64,000 nt of DNA from Bog-756 sp963756515 (GCA_963756515.1 CAVWNV010000013.1:448889-512888), one strand, 5' to 3'; numbered from the stretch's first letter, positions 25,631-34,786 are shown. Made by a program: numbers and translations. The notes: generated by a model not told the origin, from the letters alone.

Positions 25631-26323
25631 TCACGTGGCCGCCAGGGGGGCGCCGTCGAACCGGTCCACGGTGGCGAAGGACTCCACCGGGCTCCTCCGG
25701 AGCCGGGTGGGCTGGTGGACCGGCTGGCCCAGTGCCAACACGCCCACCACCGACACGGTGTCGGGGACGCCCAGGAGGGCGCGGACCGAGGCCTCGTCGC
25801 GGACCACCATGGTGGTCATCACCCCGGCCAGGCCCTCGGCCCGGGCCGCCAGCAGGATGCTCCAGGCGAACGGGTAGATCGATGCGCCGCCCACCATGGT
25901 GTAACGGTCCAGATCGCGGTCGACGGTGGCCAGCCTGGTCAGGTCGGCCAGGAGGACCAGCATCACCGGAACCCGGTCGAAATGCTCGGCCATCCCCCCG
26001 GGCCCGAGGGCGGCGGCCCGGGCGACGGCATCGGCCTCCAGGATGGACTGCTCCTCCAGGGCCCGGTCGGTGACCACGGCCCAGGGCGTCAGCCCGGCCG
26101 CAGCCTGGGCCAGGTACTGGTACCACCCCGGCAGGTAGCAGTCCCGCATGGCCCTCCGCAGCGCCGGGTCCTTGACCACGATCACCCGCCAGGCCTGGCG
26201 GTTCCCGCCGTTGGGAGCGAAGCGGGCCGTGTCCAGCAGCCGGTGGACGGTGGCGTCGGGAACGGGCGTGTCGGTGAAGTCGCGCACCGCCCCCGTGGTG
26301 CGCAGGGCCTCGATCAGTTCCAC
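25631..26323 (-). CDS. nitroreductase family protein
   Basis: A 230-residue flavoprotein of the nitroreductase fold that reduces nitro groups, quinones or similar. FTDTPVPDATVHRLLDTARF and APNGGNRQAWRVIVV form the FMN-binding N-terminus and GLAGVMTTMVVRDEASVRAL the C-terminal phosphate-binding region. It is followed by the LLM gene in the same direction and may share a transcript. Start ATG 26323. Confidence 0.9.
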   Translation of the reverse strand: MELIEALRTTGAVRDFTDTPVPDATVHRLLDTARFAPNGGNRQAWRVIVVKDPALRRAMRDCYLPGWYQYLAQAAAGLTPWAVVTDRALEEQSILEADAVARAAALGPGGMAEHFDRVPVMLVLLADLTRLATVDRDLDRYTMVGGASIYPFAWSILLAARAEGLAGVMTTMVVRDEASVRALLGVPDTVSVVGVLALGQPVHQPTRLRRSPVESFATVDRFDGAPLAAT

Positions 26324-26371
26324 CCCCCCGACGGTAGTGGCGGGGACGAGGGCCTGTCGCCGGCGGAGCGG

Positions 26372-26854
26372 TCAGAGCACCTCGAGGATGGCGTCGGCCG
26401 AGCTGACCGACAGTCCCGCGCCCGGCTCCACGTGCAGGGTGGTGACCACGCCGTCCTCGATGACCATGGCGTAGCGCTGCGAGCGGGAACCCAGGCCGAA
26501 GCCACTGCCGTCCATGCCGAGGCCCACGGCCTCGGTGAACTCACCGTTTCCGTCGGCGAGCATGGTCACCGCGTCGCCCACGTGCTGGTCCTGTCCCCAC
26601 GCTTCCATCACGAAGGGGTCGTTGACCGAGATGCACACCACCGAGTCGACCCCCTTGTCCCGGAGCTCGTCCTGGCGGATGACGTAGCTGGGCAGGTGGT
26701 AGTCCGAGCACGTCGGGGTGAAGGCTCCGGGTACGGCGAACAGGACGACTTTGCCGGACCCCAGCACGTCGGCGGTCTGGACGTGGGTCGGGCCGTCGGG
26801 TCCTGACGTCATCACCTTGATGTCCGGGATCTTGTCTCCGACGGCGATGGCCAT
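26372..26854 (-). CDS. Prx5-type peroxiredoxin
   Basis: A 160-residue thiol peroxidase of the Prx5 subgroup. The peroxidatic Cys is in PGAFTPTCSDYHLPSY, the classic Prx5 active site, and the catalytic Arg is in LGSRSQRYAMVIEDG. A second Cys in VVCISVND may or may not resolve. It detoxifies hydroperoxides in the cytosol. ATG 26854 is supported by GAGGAG eight bases upstream; the longer frame upstream is unsupported. Confidence 0.93.
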   Translation of the reverse strand: MAIAVGDKIPDIKVMTSGPDGPTHVQTADVLGSGKVVLFAVPGAFTPTCSDYHLPSYVIRQDELRDKGVDSVVCISVNDPFVMEAWGQDQHVGDAVTMLADGNGEFTEAVGLGMDGSGFGLGSRSQRYAMVIEDGVVTTLHVEPGAGLSVSSADAILEVL

Positions 26855-26910
26855 GGTGTGTCTCCTCGTTGTTGGGGTCCGTGTGCAGCATACGGGGCGC
26901 GCCCGGACCA

Positions 26911-28164
26911 TCACCACGGGATGAACGGATCGTCGTCGTCACCCGGCGACCCGGGAGTGGTGTCCGACCTCGACCGGTCCGTGCGCCGGCCCACGGCGAC
27001 GAGGAGCACGGCTCCGACGGCGAAGGCGGCGGCCGAGCCGACCAACAGGCCCAGTTCGGACGCGGTGACCAGGCTCGCGTTGGTGGCGAACGCCTGCTCG
27101 GCGATGAGTAGCGGCACGGTGAAACCGATGCCGGCCACCGCGGCCCCGCCGGCCACGTGGCTCCAGCGCACGCCCTCGGGCAGCCGGCCGAGTCCGACCC
27201 GCACCACCACGTAACAGGCCGCCGTGATCCCGATCAGCTTCCCCGCCACCCGGGCCAGGGCGATGCCGACGAACACCGACGTGGACCCGGCGGGGTCGAG
27301 CATCCCGACGTGGAATACGATCCCGGCGTTGGCCAGCGCGAACAACGGGAGCACCACGAAGGCCGAGATCGGCGCGGTACGGCGCTCCAGGAGCTCGGCC
27401 GGGTGACGCGACGTGCCCGCCACCCGATTCGGCACCAGGACGCCGGCCACCACTCCGGCCAGGGCCGGCTCGACCCCGCCGGCAGCCAGCAGCACCCAGA
27501 CGAGGACCCCGCCGGCCAGGATGGGCCAGGCCGGCAACCGCCTCCACCGACGGGCCGCCACCATGGCTCCGGTGACGACGAGCGCTCCGACCAGGGCGGC
27601 GGGACGGGTCCGACTCGAGTAGAAGATGGCCAGAACCAGGACCGAGCCGATGTCGTCGGCCACGGCCAGGGTCAGCAGGAGCAGTCGGAGCCCGGGCGGG
27701 ATCCTTCTTCCCAGCAGGGCCAGGGCCCCGAGGGCGAAGGCGATGTCCGTGGCCATGGGGATCCCCCACCCGCGGGCCCCGGGGCCTCCGTGGTTGACCA
27801 ACGCATAGACCAGACCGGCCCCGGCCATGCCCCCGGCGGCGCCGACGACCGGGACGATGGCGGTCCGCAGATGGCCGAGCTCGCCGGAGCGGCGCTCGCG
27901 ACCGATCTCGAGGCCCACCACGAAGAAGAAGACGGCCATGAGGCCACCGTTGATCCACGACTGCACCGAGGTGAACTCGGAGAACACCGAGCCGCCCACC
28001 TTCACCGGGTGTTCCCACACCGTCAGGTAGGTCGAACCCCACGGTGCGTTGGCCCACAGCAGGGCCAGACCCACGGCCAGGACCAGGACCCAGCCGCCGG
28101 CGATGTCGGAGTGGAAAAACCCCCGGAGACGGTCCCGTCCCCGACCGGGCACCGGCCGGCTCAC
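26911..28164 (-). CDS. nhaA: Na+/H+ antiporter NhaA
   Basis: A 417-residue sodium-proton antiporter with about eleven or twelve membrane segments. The transport Asp pair is in LTLAVADDIGSVLVLAIFY, and MAVFFFVVGLEIGRE and IPMATDIAFALGALALLG are conserved. The C-terminal tail (DDDD) is acidic. It exports Na+ in exchange for protons and maintains cytoplasmic pH. GTG 28164 overlaps the upstream thioesterase stop, so they are co-translated. Confidence 0.95.
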   Translation of the reverse strand: MSRPVPGRGRDRLRGFFHSDIAGGWVLVLAVGLALLWANAPWGSTYLTVWEHPVKVGGSVFSEFTSVQSWINGGLMAVFFFVVGLEIGRERRSGELGHLRTAIVPVVGAAGGMAGAGLVYALVNHGGPGARGWGIPMATDIAFALGALALLGRRIPPGLRLLLLTLAVADDIGSVLVLAIFYSSRTRPAALVGALVVTGAMVAARRWRRLPAWPILAGGVLVWVLLAAGGVEPALAGVVAGVLVPNRVAGTSRHPAELLERRTAPISAFVVLPLFALANAGIVFHVGMLDPAGSTSVFVGIALARVAGKLIGITAACYVVVRVGLGRLPEGVRWSHVAGGAAVAGIGFTVPLLIAEQAFATNASLVTASELGLLVGSAAAFAVGAVLLVAVGRRTDRSRSDTTPGSPGDDDDPFIPW

Positions 28165-28646
28165 CGAGTGACTCGACCCGATGGCCCCCCGGTGCGATGG
28201 TTCGCGCCTGCACCGGGACGAGGTCCGACCAGTTGGGCGAGGAACTCCGGCAACCGACGGCCGCGGCCGTCGGTGCCGACGGCTCCGTGGACGGTCACCG
28301 CGCTGGCCCGGGTCTCGTCCGCCACCTGCAGGAGATAGCCCACCTCGAACGTGGTCCGGGTGAGGCCGTCCACCATGACGTAGATGTCGACCACCTCGTC
28401 GAAGCGGAGGGGCCGGCGGTACCGCACGTACAGCTCGAGCACGGTGAGGTCGACGCCGGTGGCGCGCAGCTCGTCGTAGGGGTGGCCGGCATGTCGGAGG
28501 TACGAGGCGCGCGCCTCTTCGAGATAGGGGATCAACGCCCCGTGGTGGATGATGCCCATGGCGTCCGTCTCGGCGAACCTGGTTCGGACCTGGTGGGCGA
28601 AGGGGTAGGCGCCGGGATCACCGGGTGGGTTCAGCGAGAGGCGCAC
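28161..28646 (-). CDS. hotdog-fold acyl-CoA thioesterase
   Basis: A 161-residue thioesterase of the YbgC/FadM type. RFAETDAMGIIHHGALIPY carries the catalytic Asp (in TDAMG) and the family His, followed by FEEARASYLRH-like helix EEARASYLRHAG. It hydrolyses acyl-CoA thioesters. GTG 28646 is the start; its stop overlaps nhaA. The physiological substrate cannot be determined from sequence. Confidence 0.88.
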   Translation of the reverse strand: MRLSLNPPGDPGAYPFAHQVRTRFAETDAMGIIHHGALIPYLEEARASYLRHAGHPYDELRATGVDLTVLELYVRYRRPLRFDEVVDIYVMVDGLTRTTFEVGYLLQVADETRASAVTVHGAVGTDGRGRRLPEFLAQLVGPRPGAGANHRTGGPSGRVTR

Positions 28647-28655
28647 CCCGCGAAA

Positions 28656-29621
28656 CTACCGTGCGCCGGTGTGGGCATCGGGCTGGTTCCATTCGATCCA
28701 TCCGAGGCCGGACCGACCGTCGTCGGCCGCGAATCGGGCCAGTCCCCGGGGAAACCGACTGACCCTCCCGTCCGGAGCGGTCAACACCATCGGACCGAAG
28801 GCCACCGGTTCGATCCGCAGTTCGAGGCGGCCGGGGCCGACCACGGCCCGGGCCCGGAGCGGGATGCCCTCGGGGCCGAGTTCCTCGGTCACCTCCAGGG
28901 AGGTGACGGTCTGGACCCCACCCCCGGGTGGCTGCAGATAGCCGAAGGCCACCGGATGACCGGGGATCCGGATGTCGGCCACGTGGACCCGGGTCCCGTC
29001 GTCCAGTCGGAGCGCGGCCCAGCACCAGCCGAAGGCCCACCAGTCCCGCTCCCCCCACGAGTGGTCACGCTGGCCGTACCCGGTGACGTCGATGCGCTCG
29101 TCCCCGACGGACACCTCACCACGCACCAGGCACGGCACTTCGTAACGCGTGGTCAGGTCGTAGTGGTACGCCTCGCCGTCGGTGTTCCAGCCGAGGTCCA
29201 GACCGATCGACGTGGGTGCACCGGGCTCCCCCCGGTAGACCGCCTCCGGTCGGTGGTGGAGTCGGGCCGGCACCCGACCGCGCACGGTCATGGTCTCCAG
29301 GGGCGCCACCACCTCCGCCGTCACGTCCAGGCCTCCCGCCCCGATGACCAGTCCGGTGTCGCCCGCCACGGGTAGGTCGTAGGCCACGGACGTCACGAGC
29401 GGCCGCCCCGGGCCCACGATCACCGCCGCCCACCACGTCACCCCGAGATTGGGGCAGAGCCCGATGCGGACATACCCGGCCACGCCTCCGTCATCGGTGA
29501 CGAAGTCGAGGTAGTACGACTCGTTCCACAACAGTTCGCCGTCCTGTGGGTGGCGGCCCTCGTCGGCCGGATCGACGCGGTGGCCGTGGCTGGATTCGAT
29601 CCTGCTGTCACCCGAGTCCAT
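28656..29621 (-). CDS. CrtC/AttH-like (DUF7064-type) protein
   Basis: A 321-residue protein rich in beta strands. NESYYLDFVTDDGGVAGYVR near the N-terminus and GQRDHSWGERDWWAFGWC in the middle are characteristic of a group of hydratase-like lipocalin-fold proteins related to CrtC/AttH (DUF7064/DUF7065), whose function is undefined. ATG 29621 follows GGAGGAG; much longer upstream frames read as antisense noise. It is seven bases upstream of the thioesterase start, so likely in the same transcript. Confidence 0.72.
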   Translation of the reverse strand: MDSGDSRIESSHGHRVDPADEGRHPQDGELLWNESYYLDFVTDDGGVAGYVRIGLCPNLGVTWWAAVIVGPGRPLVTSVAYDLPVAGDTGLVIGAGGLDVTAEVVAPLETMTVRGRVPARLHHRPEAVYRGEPGAPTSIGLDLGWNTDGEAYHYDLTTRYEVPCLVRGEVSVGDERIDVTGYGQRDHSWGERDWWAFGWCWAALRLDDGTRVHVADIRIPGHPVAFGYLQPPGGGVQTVTSLEVTEELGPEGIPLRARAVVGPGRLELRIEPVAFGPMVLTAPDGRVSRFPRGLARFAADDGRSGLGWIEWNQPDAHTGAR

Positions 29622-29730
29622 GGACTCCTCCCCACCCTGGCGCCGTCGGCGCACCGGACCTGGCGACCAGGGTACCGATCCCGACGATCGAGGTGGCGAC
29701 GGAGCTAGGCGCGGCGCGACACTTGACCGG

Positions 29731-29861
29731 ATGAGAGTTCGGCGGATCTCGAAGCTCCTTGTCGGCCTGGTGGCCGTCACGGCTGTTCTGGTGGTGTTGA
29801 TCGGGGCCGGCACCGCCGATCGCCCCCCCGGGCCGGGGCCCAGTCCCTCGGGAGCATCGCC
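29731..29861 (+). other. signal-peptide frame detached from the following gene
   Basis: ATG 29731 starts MRVRRISKLLVGLVAVTAVL followed by a hydrophobic core and a GAGTADR end, a convincing secretion signal. It is in a different frame from the hydrolase beginning at 29862. The switch falls at a run of seven Cs at 29823-29829; one more C would join the signal to the mature domain in one open frame. The signal and 29862-31523 are therefore probably one gene. Confidence 0.6.
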
Positions 29862-31523
29862 GTGCAGCCCACCCCCGACCCGGCCTTCGACGGCGACGCA
29901 CCCGATCCCGACGTGGTGCTCAGCGGCTCGACCTACTACGCCTTCACCACGGGTACGACCCTCGGCAACTACCTGCAGGTGCTGGTCGACACCAGCGGCT
30001 CCCCCCTGTCGGGGTGGTCGTCCTACAACGGCCTGAGCTACGGGTCGAGCGCCATGCCGGTGGTGCCGGCATGGGAACAGCTCGACACCCAGACCTCTCC
30101 GGGGGTGTTCTTCTGGGGCGGGAGGTGGCTCATGTACTACGACGCCTCCCAGGCCGGACATGCGGCCGGCACCGGTTGGAACTGCCTCTCCGTTGCCGTG
30201 GCCGCCAGCCTGACCCCGACCGACCCGGTCTTCACCGACAGTTCCACGCAGCCGTTGGAGTGCCAGGCCAACCTGGGCGGGTCCATCGATCCCAGTCCCT
30301 TCATCGACCCCGCCACCGGCGCCGCCTACCTGGTCTGGAAGTCAAACGACGGCGGGTCGACCCAGTCGGCTCACCTCTGGTCCCAACAGCTCAGTGCTGA
30401 CGGTCTCTCTCTGGTGGGCACCCCGCAGCTCCTGGTGACCCAGGACATGGTGAACTTCCCCTTCGAGTCCACCATCGAGAACCCCGACATGGTCTACTCG
30501 GACGGCACCTACTTCCTGCTGTTCTCGGCCGGCATCTGGGATTCGGCGTCGTACTCGGAGACGTACGCCATCTGTGCCGGTCCCCAGGGCCCTTGCTCAC
30601 AGCCCGATTCCTCCCCCGTCCTGACCTCCTACGGATCGACCATCGGGCCCGGGGGTGGATCGCTGTTCCAGGACACGTCAGGGAACTGGATGCTCGCCTA
30701 CGCGGCCTGGTCGCCAGGCTGCACGGACTACTCGTGCGGGGTCCGGCGCCTGTTCGTGGGGCCGGCCACCCTGACCAATCCCGGCCTGGCCTGGCCGGTG
30801 ACCGGGATGGCAGCCGCGCCGGGGGGCGCCGGCTACTGGCTGGTCGATGCCCAGGGAGCGGTCTCGATCCACGGCTCGGTCTCCTTCTACGGGTCCATGG
30901 CCGGACAGCACCTCAACGCCCCCATCGACCACATCGTGGCCACGCCGGACGGCGGCGGGTACTGGTTGGTGGCGGCCGACGGCGGCATCTTCACCTTCGG
31001 CGACGCGCACTTCTACGGCTCCATGGGCGGCCAGCATCTCAACGCCCCGGTGGTCGACATCGCCCCCACCAGTGATGGGGGCGGTTACTGGCTGGTGGCC
31101 TCGGACGGCGGCGTGTTCAGCTTCGGGGACGCGGTGTTCCGGGGGTCGATGGGCGGCCACCACCTCAACCGTCCGGTGGTGGGCATCAGTCCTGACAACG
31201 CCACCGGTGGGTACTGGCTGGTGGCCTCGGACGGTGGGGTGTTCAGCTATGGCGCACCGTTCTTCGGCTCCACCGGTGCTCTGACCCTCAATCAGCCCGT
31301 GAAGGGGATGTCGGCCACCTCCGACGGCGGTGGGTACTGGTTCGTGGCCGCGGACGGGGGTGTGTTCGCATTCGGGGACGCCGCCTTCCGGGGGTCGATG
31401 GGCGGGACGGCCCTCAATTCACCGATGCAGGGCATGGCCGCCGACCCCGCCGGCGGGTACTGGCTGGTGGCCTCGGACGGCGGCGTGTTCAGCTTCGGGG
31501 CGCCCTTCTTCGGAGCCGACTGA
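29862..31523 (+). CDS. secreted GH43-like protein with six C-terminal repeats (5' frameshift)
   Basis: A 553-residue protein read from GTG 29862. Residues 5-300 resemble a GH43-type five-bladed propeller hydrolase domain: DAPDPDVVLSGSTYYAF near the start, SIDPSPFIDPATGAAYLVWK, and STIENPDMVYSDGTYFLLF, with Asp and Glu where the family has catalytic acids. Residues 310-553 are six repeats of about 41 residues. The upstream signal peptide lies in another frame (see 29731-29861), so the secreted form requires a one-base correction. Substrate is unknown; a polysaccharide with arabinose or xylose is typical. Confidence 0.75.
   Translation: MQPTPDPAFDGDAPDPDVVLSGSTYYAFTTGTTLGNYLQVLVDTSGSPLSGWSSYNGLSYGSSAMPVVPAWEQLDTQTSPGVFFWGGRWLMYYDASQAGHAAGTGWNCLSVAVAASLTPTDPVFTDSSTQPLECQANLGGSIDPSPFIDPATGAAYLVWKSNDGGSTQSAHLWSQQLSADGLSLVGTPQLLVTQDMVNFPFESTIENPDMVYSDGTYFLLFSAGIWDSASYSETYAICAGPQGPCSQPDSSPVLTSYGSTIGPGGGSLFQDTSGNWMLAYAAWSPGCTDYSCGVRRLFVGPATLTNPGLAWPVTGMAAAPGGAGYWLVDAQGAVSIHGSVSFYGSMAGQHLNAPIDHIVATPDGGGYWLVAADGGIFTFGDAHFYGSMGGQHLNAPVVDIAPTSDGGGYWLVASDGGVFSFGDAVFRGSMGGHHLNRPVVGISPDNATGGYWLVASDGGVFSYGAPFFGSTGALTLNQPVKGMSATSDGGGYWFVAADGGVFAFGDAAFRGSMGGTALNSPMQGMAADPAGGYWLVASDGGVFSFGAPFFGAD
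30793..31520 (+). repeat. six tandem repeats (~41 residues) in the C-terminal half
   Basis: Six units each carry a core like GGGYWLVASDGGVFSFGDA followed by FRGSMGG and LN-P-V. DNA copies are highly similar, as in the segment encoding YWLVASDGGVF near 31084, 31207 and 31457. The pattern fits a propeller or solenoid that could bind carbohydrate or the cell wall; the fold is inferred. Confidence 0.85.
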
Positions 31524-31721
31524 CCGCCGATCCGGCCATACCCCCAGGTCGGCGAGGTACCGGGCCAACCGGGGCCGGGCCATTTCCTGCAGGCGTTAAC
31601 AGTTCGGCTTGTGCCAGACTTTGTGCAAAGGGGGGCAACCATGGTCATCACCGCTCGGGGATCCGTGGTCGGGCAGGGGCTCGGCTGACGCCGGATCTTC
31701 CATTCGCCAGGATTCCGTGCC

Positions 31722-32903
31722 GTGACATTGCAGTACCACACACCCATCGCGCCCCCGCCACGGGCCGAGACGTCGGCATCGTCTGACGCGTCCCGGGCCC
31801 GGACGACCAGGACGAACCCGGACGGTGGGGCGGCCGGAGGCATCGTCCGGTCGGCGATGGCGCTCCGGGCCGGCCGGGCGATGGCCGCCGTGGCCGTGAT
31901 CATGGTCGTGGCCTGGGCCCAGCTGGTGACGAGCTCGGGCCCGCCCGCCGGCGCGGCGACCCCGGCCGCGGCCCTGCCGGCTCCCGCCGCCAATCCCCAG
32001 AGCCCCGGCCGGGTCATCCTGTCCGGGCCGGACTCGACGGACCCGTTCATGGTGAAGGTGGGCAACCGCTTCTATCTGTACGACAGCCAGCAGTACTACC
32101 TGAACGTCCCCATGAGGACAGGTACCACCATCGGACGCTGGTCCAAGCCGATCGACGTACTCCCCCACTTGCCGGCCTGGGCCAAGACCGGTTTCACATG
32201 GGCCCCCGACGTCCACCAGGTCGCGGGCGGATGGGCGCTCTACTTCACCGCCCTGTTGAAGAACACCACCCCCTTCACCCACTGCATCGGCTCGGCCTTC
32301 GCCAAATCCCCCCGGGGTCCGTTCGTCGCCACCGCCCACCCGATGATCTGCCAGCTCGACCACCGCGGCTCGATCGATGCCAGGGTCTTCGTCCAGCCCG
32401 GCGGAAGACTGGTGATGTTGTGGAAGTCGGAGGACAACGCCAACCCCGACGTGCCCGGGCCGGACCAGGACGGCCCCACCGGGATCTACTCCCAGTACCT
32501 CAGCGCCAACGGCCGGACCCTGCTCGGTCACTCCGTCAAGATCCTCGGTCCGTCCCAACCGTGGGAGGGCACGATCGTGGAGGCCCCGGACATGATCCTG
32601 GCCCGGGGCATCTACTGGCTGTTCTTCTCCGGCAACTGGTTCAACTCATCGGCCTACGGCATCGGGGTGGCGGCGTGCCGGGGCCCACTCGGGCCCTGCA
32701 TCGACCCCGACTCCGCCCCTTTCCTGGCCTCGAACGCACAGGGGGCCGGTCCGGGCGAGCAGTCGGTGTTCCGGACGGGTTCGTCCATCTACCTGCTCTA
32801 CAACCCGTTCAAATCCAACAGCCCGGGTCCGATCATCGCCCGCCCGGTCGACATGACGCGGATCGGCTTCGGTCCCAAGGGTCCGTACCTGGCCGCACCC
32901 TGA
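31722..32903 (+). CDS. secreted GH43-like glycoside hydrolase
   Basis: A 393-residue protein that resembles family 43 hydrolases. A hydrophobic segment near residues 50-75 (MALRAGRAMAAVAVIMVVAW) is the export signal; GTG 31722 or ATG 31857 is the start. GPDSTDPFMVKVGNRFYLY is the propeller opening, WAPDVHQVAGGWALYFTA the second blade and GTIVEAPDMILARGIYWLFF the Glu-bearing strand. It lies 200 bases downstream of the other GH43-like gene and may act with it on one polymer. Substrate unknown. Confidence 0.8.
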   Translation: MTLQYHTPIAPPPRAETSASSDASRARTTRTNPDGGAAGGIVRSAMALRAGRAMAAVAVIMVVAWAQLVTSSGPPAGAATPAAALPAPAANPQSPGRVILSGPDSTDPFMVKVGNRFYLYDSQQYYLNVPMRTGTTIGRWSKPIDVLPHLPAWAKTGFTWAPDVHQVAGGWALYFTALLKNTTPFTHCIGSAFAKSPRGPFVATAHPMICQLDHRGSIDARVFVQPGGRLVMLWKSEDNANPDVPGPDQDGPTGIYSQYLSANGRTLLGHSVKILGPSQPWEGTIVEAPDMILARGIYWLFFSGNWFNSSAYGIGVAACRGPLGPCIDPDSAPFLASNAQGAGPGEQSVFRTGSSIYLLYNPFKSNSPGPIIARPVDMTRIGFGPKGPYLAAP

Positions 32904-33004
32904 CAGCCGCAAGCCGAGGTCGACGGGCGGAACGGCGTGAGCCGGCTAGACCTTCCTGTCCACGGGATGAGGTTGCACATCCACCATGAGGTGGGGTCCG
33001 GCGA

Positions 33005-34062
33005 TGGACTCTTTGTTTCTGACCAAAGAGACAGGGAGCCCATCACCATGACCCCAGCAGAGATCATCTACCAACGGCGCATCGCCGTGTTGGAACACGC
33101 CCAGCGAACCGGGAACGTGGCCGAGACCTGCCGGGTCTTCGGGATCTCCCGGACCCGGTACTACCAGTGGAAGAACGTGGCCGACCGCTACGGGCTCGAC
33201 GCCCTGGTGCCGAAGGCCCGCCGGACCCCGCAGATGCCCGAGGCCACGCCTACCCACGTGATCCAGGCCCTGTTGACCCTGGCTGTCGTGGAGCCCACCA
33301 TCGGCTGTCGCCAATACGCCGACCGCCTCGGTGACCAGGGCTTCGCCATCGCCAAGTCGACGGTGCAGAAGCACCTGGTGGCCCACGGCCTGGGCCGACG
33401 TTCCCAGCGGTTGGGGCGGGCGGCAGCCATCGCGGCGACCACGACCGGTCTGGTGACCGAAGCAGCCCGGGACGACAAGCTGTTCGGGTTCTGCCTGGCC
33501 ACGGGCGGTCCCGGTGAGCTGGTCTGCCTGGACAGCTTCTACATCGGGAAGCTGAAGGGCGTGGGCAAGGTGTACCAGCTCAGCGCCATCGACGTCTTCA
33601 CCCGGTGGGCCATCGTCATGATCGTGATCGGACCGGTGGACCACACCCACTCCATCCGCTTCATCGACCACATCCTGCGGGCCTACCGAAGGAACGGGAT
33701 AAAGGTCAGGGCTGTGCTCACGGACAACGGTCCCGAATATGTGGACGGACGATTCCGGGCCCATCTGGCGGCCAAGCAGCTCGGCCATCAGCGGATCCCT
33801 CCCCGGTCGCCCAACCACAACGCCGTCTGCGAGCGGTTCCACCAGACCATCCTCCAAGAGTGCTGGCGTCCCGCCTTCCACCGGCGTCACTTCACCTCGA
33901 TCCGCCAGCTCCAAGCCGAGGCCGACTCGTGGCTGGTGACCTACCACCGCCGCCGGCGGAACCACGGGGACTACATGCGGGGCAGGACTCCTCACGAGGT
34001 GCTCGACAAGTATCGGAGGAACAAGGCAGCATGACCACCATCACCATCAACCAAAGAGTCCA
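33005..34062 (+). mobile_element. IS481-like insertion sequence
   Basis: The ends are the 11-base inverted repeat TGGACTCTTTG at 33005-33015 and CAAAGAGTCCA at 34052-34062, enclosing one transposase gene. The left end contains a second dyad, CTCTTTG with CAAAGAG, that could form a hairpin. Possible outer TGAGGTG/CACCTCA matches at 32987 and 34068 leave the precise termini open. No target-site duplication was recognised. Confidence 0.75.
33048..34034 (+). CDS. IS481 family transposase
   Basis: A 328-residue DDE transposase. Residues 1-60 contain the HTH (TCRVFGISRTRYYQWKNV). The DDE core is LVCLDSFYIGKL, VRAVLTDNGPEYVDG and NHNAVCERFHQTILQE, with the second Asp-to-Glu spacing of the family. 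ATG 33048 follows CAGGGAG. All motifs look intact, so activity is possible. It lies within inverted repeats at 33005 and 34062. Confidence 0.92.
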   Translation: MTPAEIIYQRRIAVLEHAQRTGNVAETCRVFGISRTRYYQWKNVADRYGLDALVPKARRTPQMPEATPTHVIQALLTLAVVEPTIGCRQYADRLGDQGFAIAKSTVQKHLVAHGLGRRSQRLGRAAAIAATTTGLVTEAARDDKLFGFCLATGGPGELVCLDSFYIGKLKGVGKVYQLSAIDVFTRWAIVMIVIGPVDHTHSIRFIDHILRAYRRNGIKVRAVLTDNGPEYVDGRFRAHLAAKQLGHQRIPPRSPNHNAVCERFHQTILQECWRPAFHRRHFTSIRQLQAEADSWLVTYHRRRRNHGDYMRGRTPHEVLDKYRRNKAA

Positions 34063-34092
34063 CCTGTCACCTCAACTCTCGGTCCGGAAGGG

Positions 34093-34488
34093 CTAGACAC
34101 TCCACTGCTGGAGGTACAGCCGGGCCCGCGACGCCTGCTGGATCCGGTCCATGAAGTTCTCGCCCACCTTGTCGGCGAGGTCACGGTTCCCGGTCCACTG
34201 ACCCTGCGGTGACTCCCGGGTGACCATCTGCATGATGGCGCACAGCCCACGACAGGCGGAGATCAGTTCCTCGAGATTGGTGCCGAAGTTGTCGTCGAGG
34301 CACCGTCGGCTCCGCAGCCAGACCTGGGCATGACTGACGGCCGCTCCCAGCTGGTCGCAGGCGGCCAGGACCAACACCGAGGGCCCTTCCGAGACCGTGA
34401 CGAGCCGGTCCTCGGCCTCCATCAGAGAGCGCACGATGGGCCATGCCTCGCCCAACCAGCGCTCGACCGAGCGCTTACCCCATCTCAT
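34093..34488 (-). CDS. hypothetical helical protein, 131 aa
   Basis: A soluble protein with no recognised family, rich in helix-forming stretches such as RSVERWLGEAWPIVRSLMEA and CDQLGAAVSHAQVWLRSR, ending RARLYLQQWSV. ATG 34488 is preceded by GGAG about eight bases upstream; longer frames to 34737 lack support. It sits just beyond the IS right end. Confidence 0.55.
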   Translation of the reverse strand: MRWGKRSVERWLGEAWPIVRSLMEAEDRLVTVSEGPSVLVLAACDQLGAAVSHAQVWLRSRRCLDDNFGTNLEELISACRGLCAIMQMVTRESPQGQWTGNRDLADKVGENFMDRIQQASRARLYLQQWSV

Positions 34489-34786
34489 GTCGCCTGCTCC
34501 AGGACGTGCCCCACGGGCCCATTCTGCCGACAAGTGTTCTGGCCTTCCGAGAATCGCGCTCTCCGCTATCAGGTCGACGCGCTCAGTGACCGGTAGGCAC
34601 GCCCGGCGGCCACCGTCACCCCGGCCGGCCGGGGGAGCAACCAGGGGCGGCCGAGTCAAAAAAGGGCAGGTCCGGAGCCGGGTGGCGGAACCCTGCTCGA
34701 CGGACCTGCTGTACGCAGTGTAGGGGGAGGTCGACATTCTCCGATCAAATTGACCCGGGGCCCCGACGGGGCGAGAGAATCAGGTC

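Noticed and set aside
30793..31520. Direct repeats resembling a CRISPR array
   Set aside because: The repeats keep one reading frame and encode a repeated protein motif, with no spacer pattern.
31641..31688. 15-codon leader frame MVITARGSVVGQGLG behind AAGGGGGG
   Set aside because: Possible, but too short to support and without a regulatory structure.
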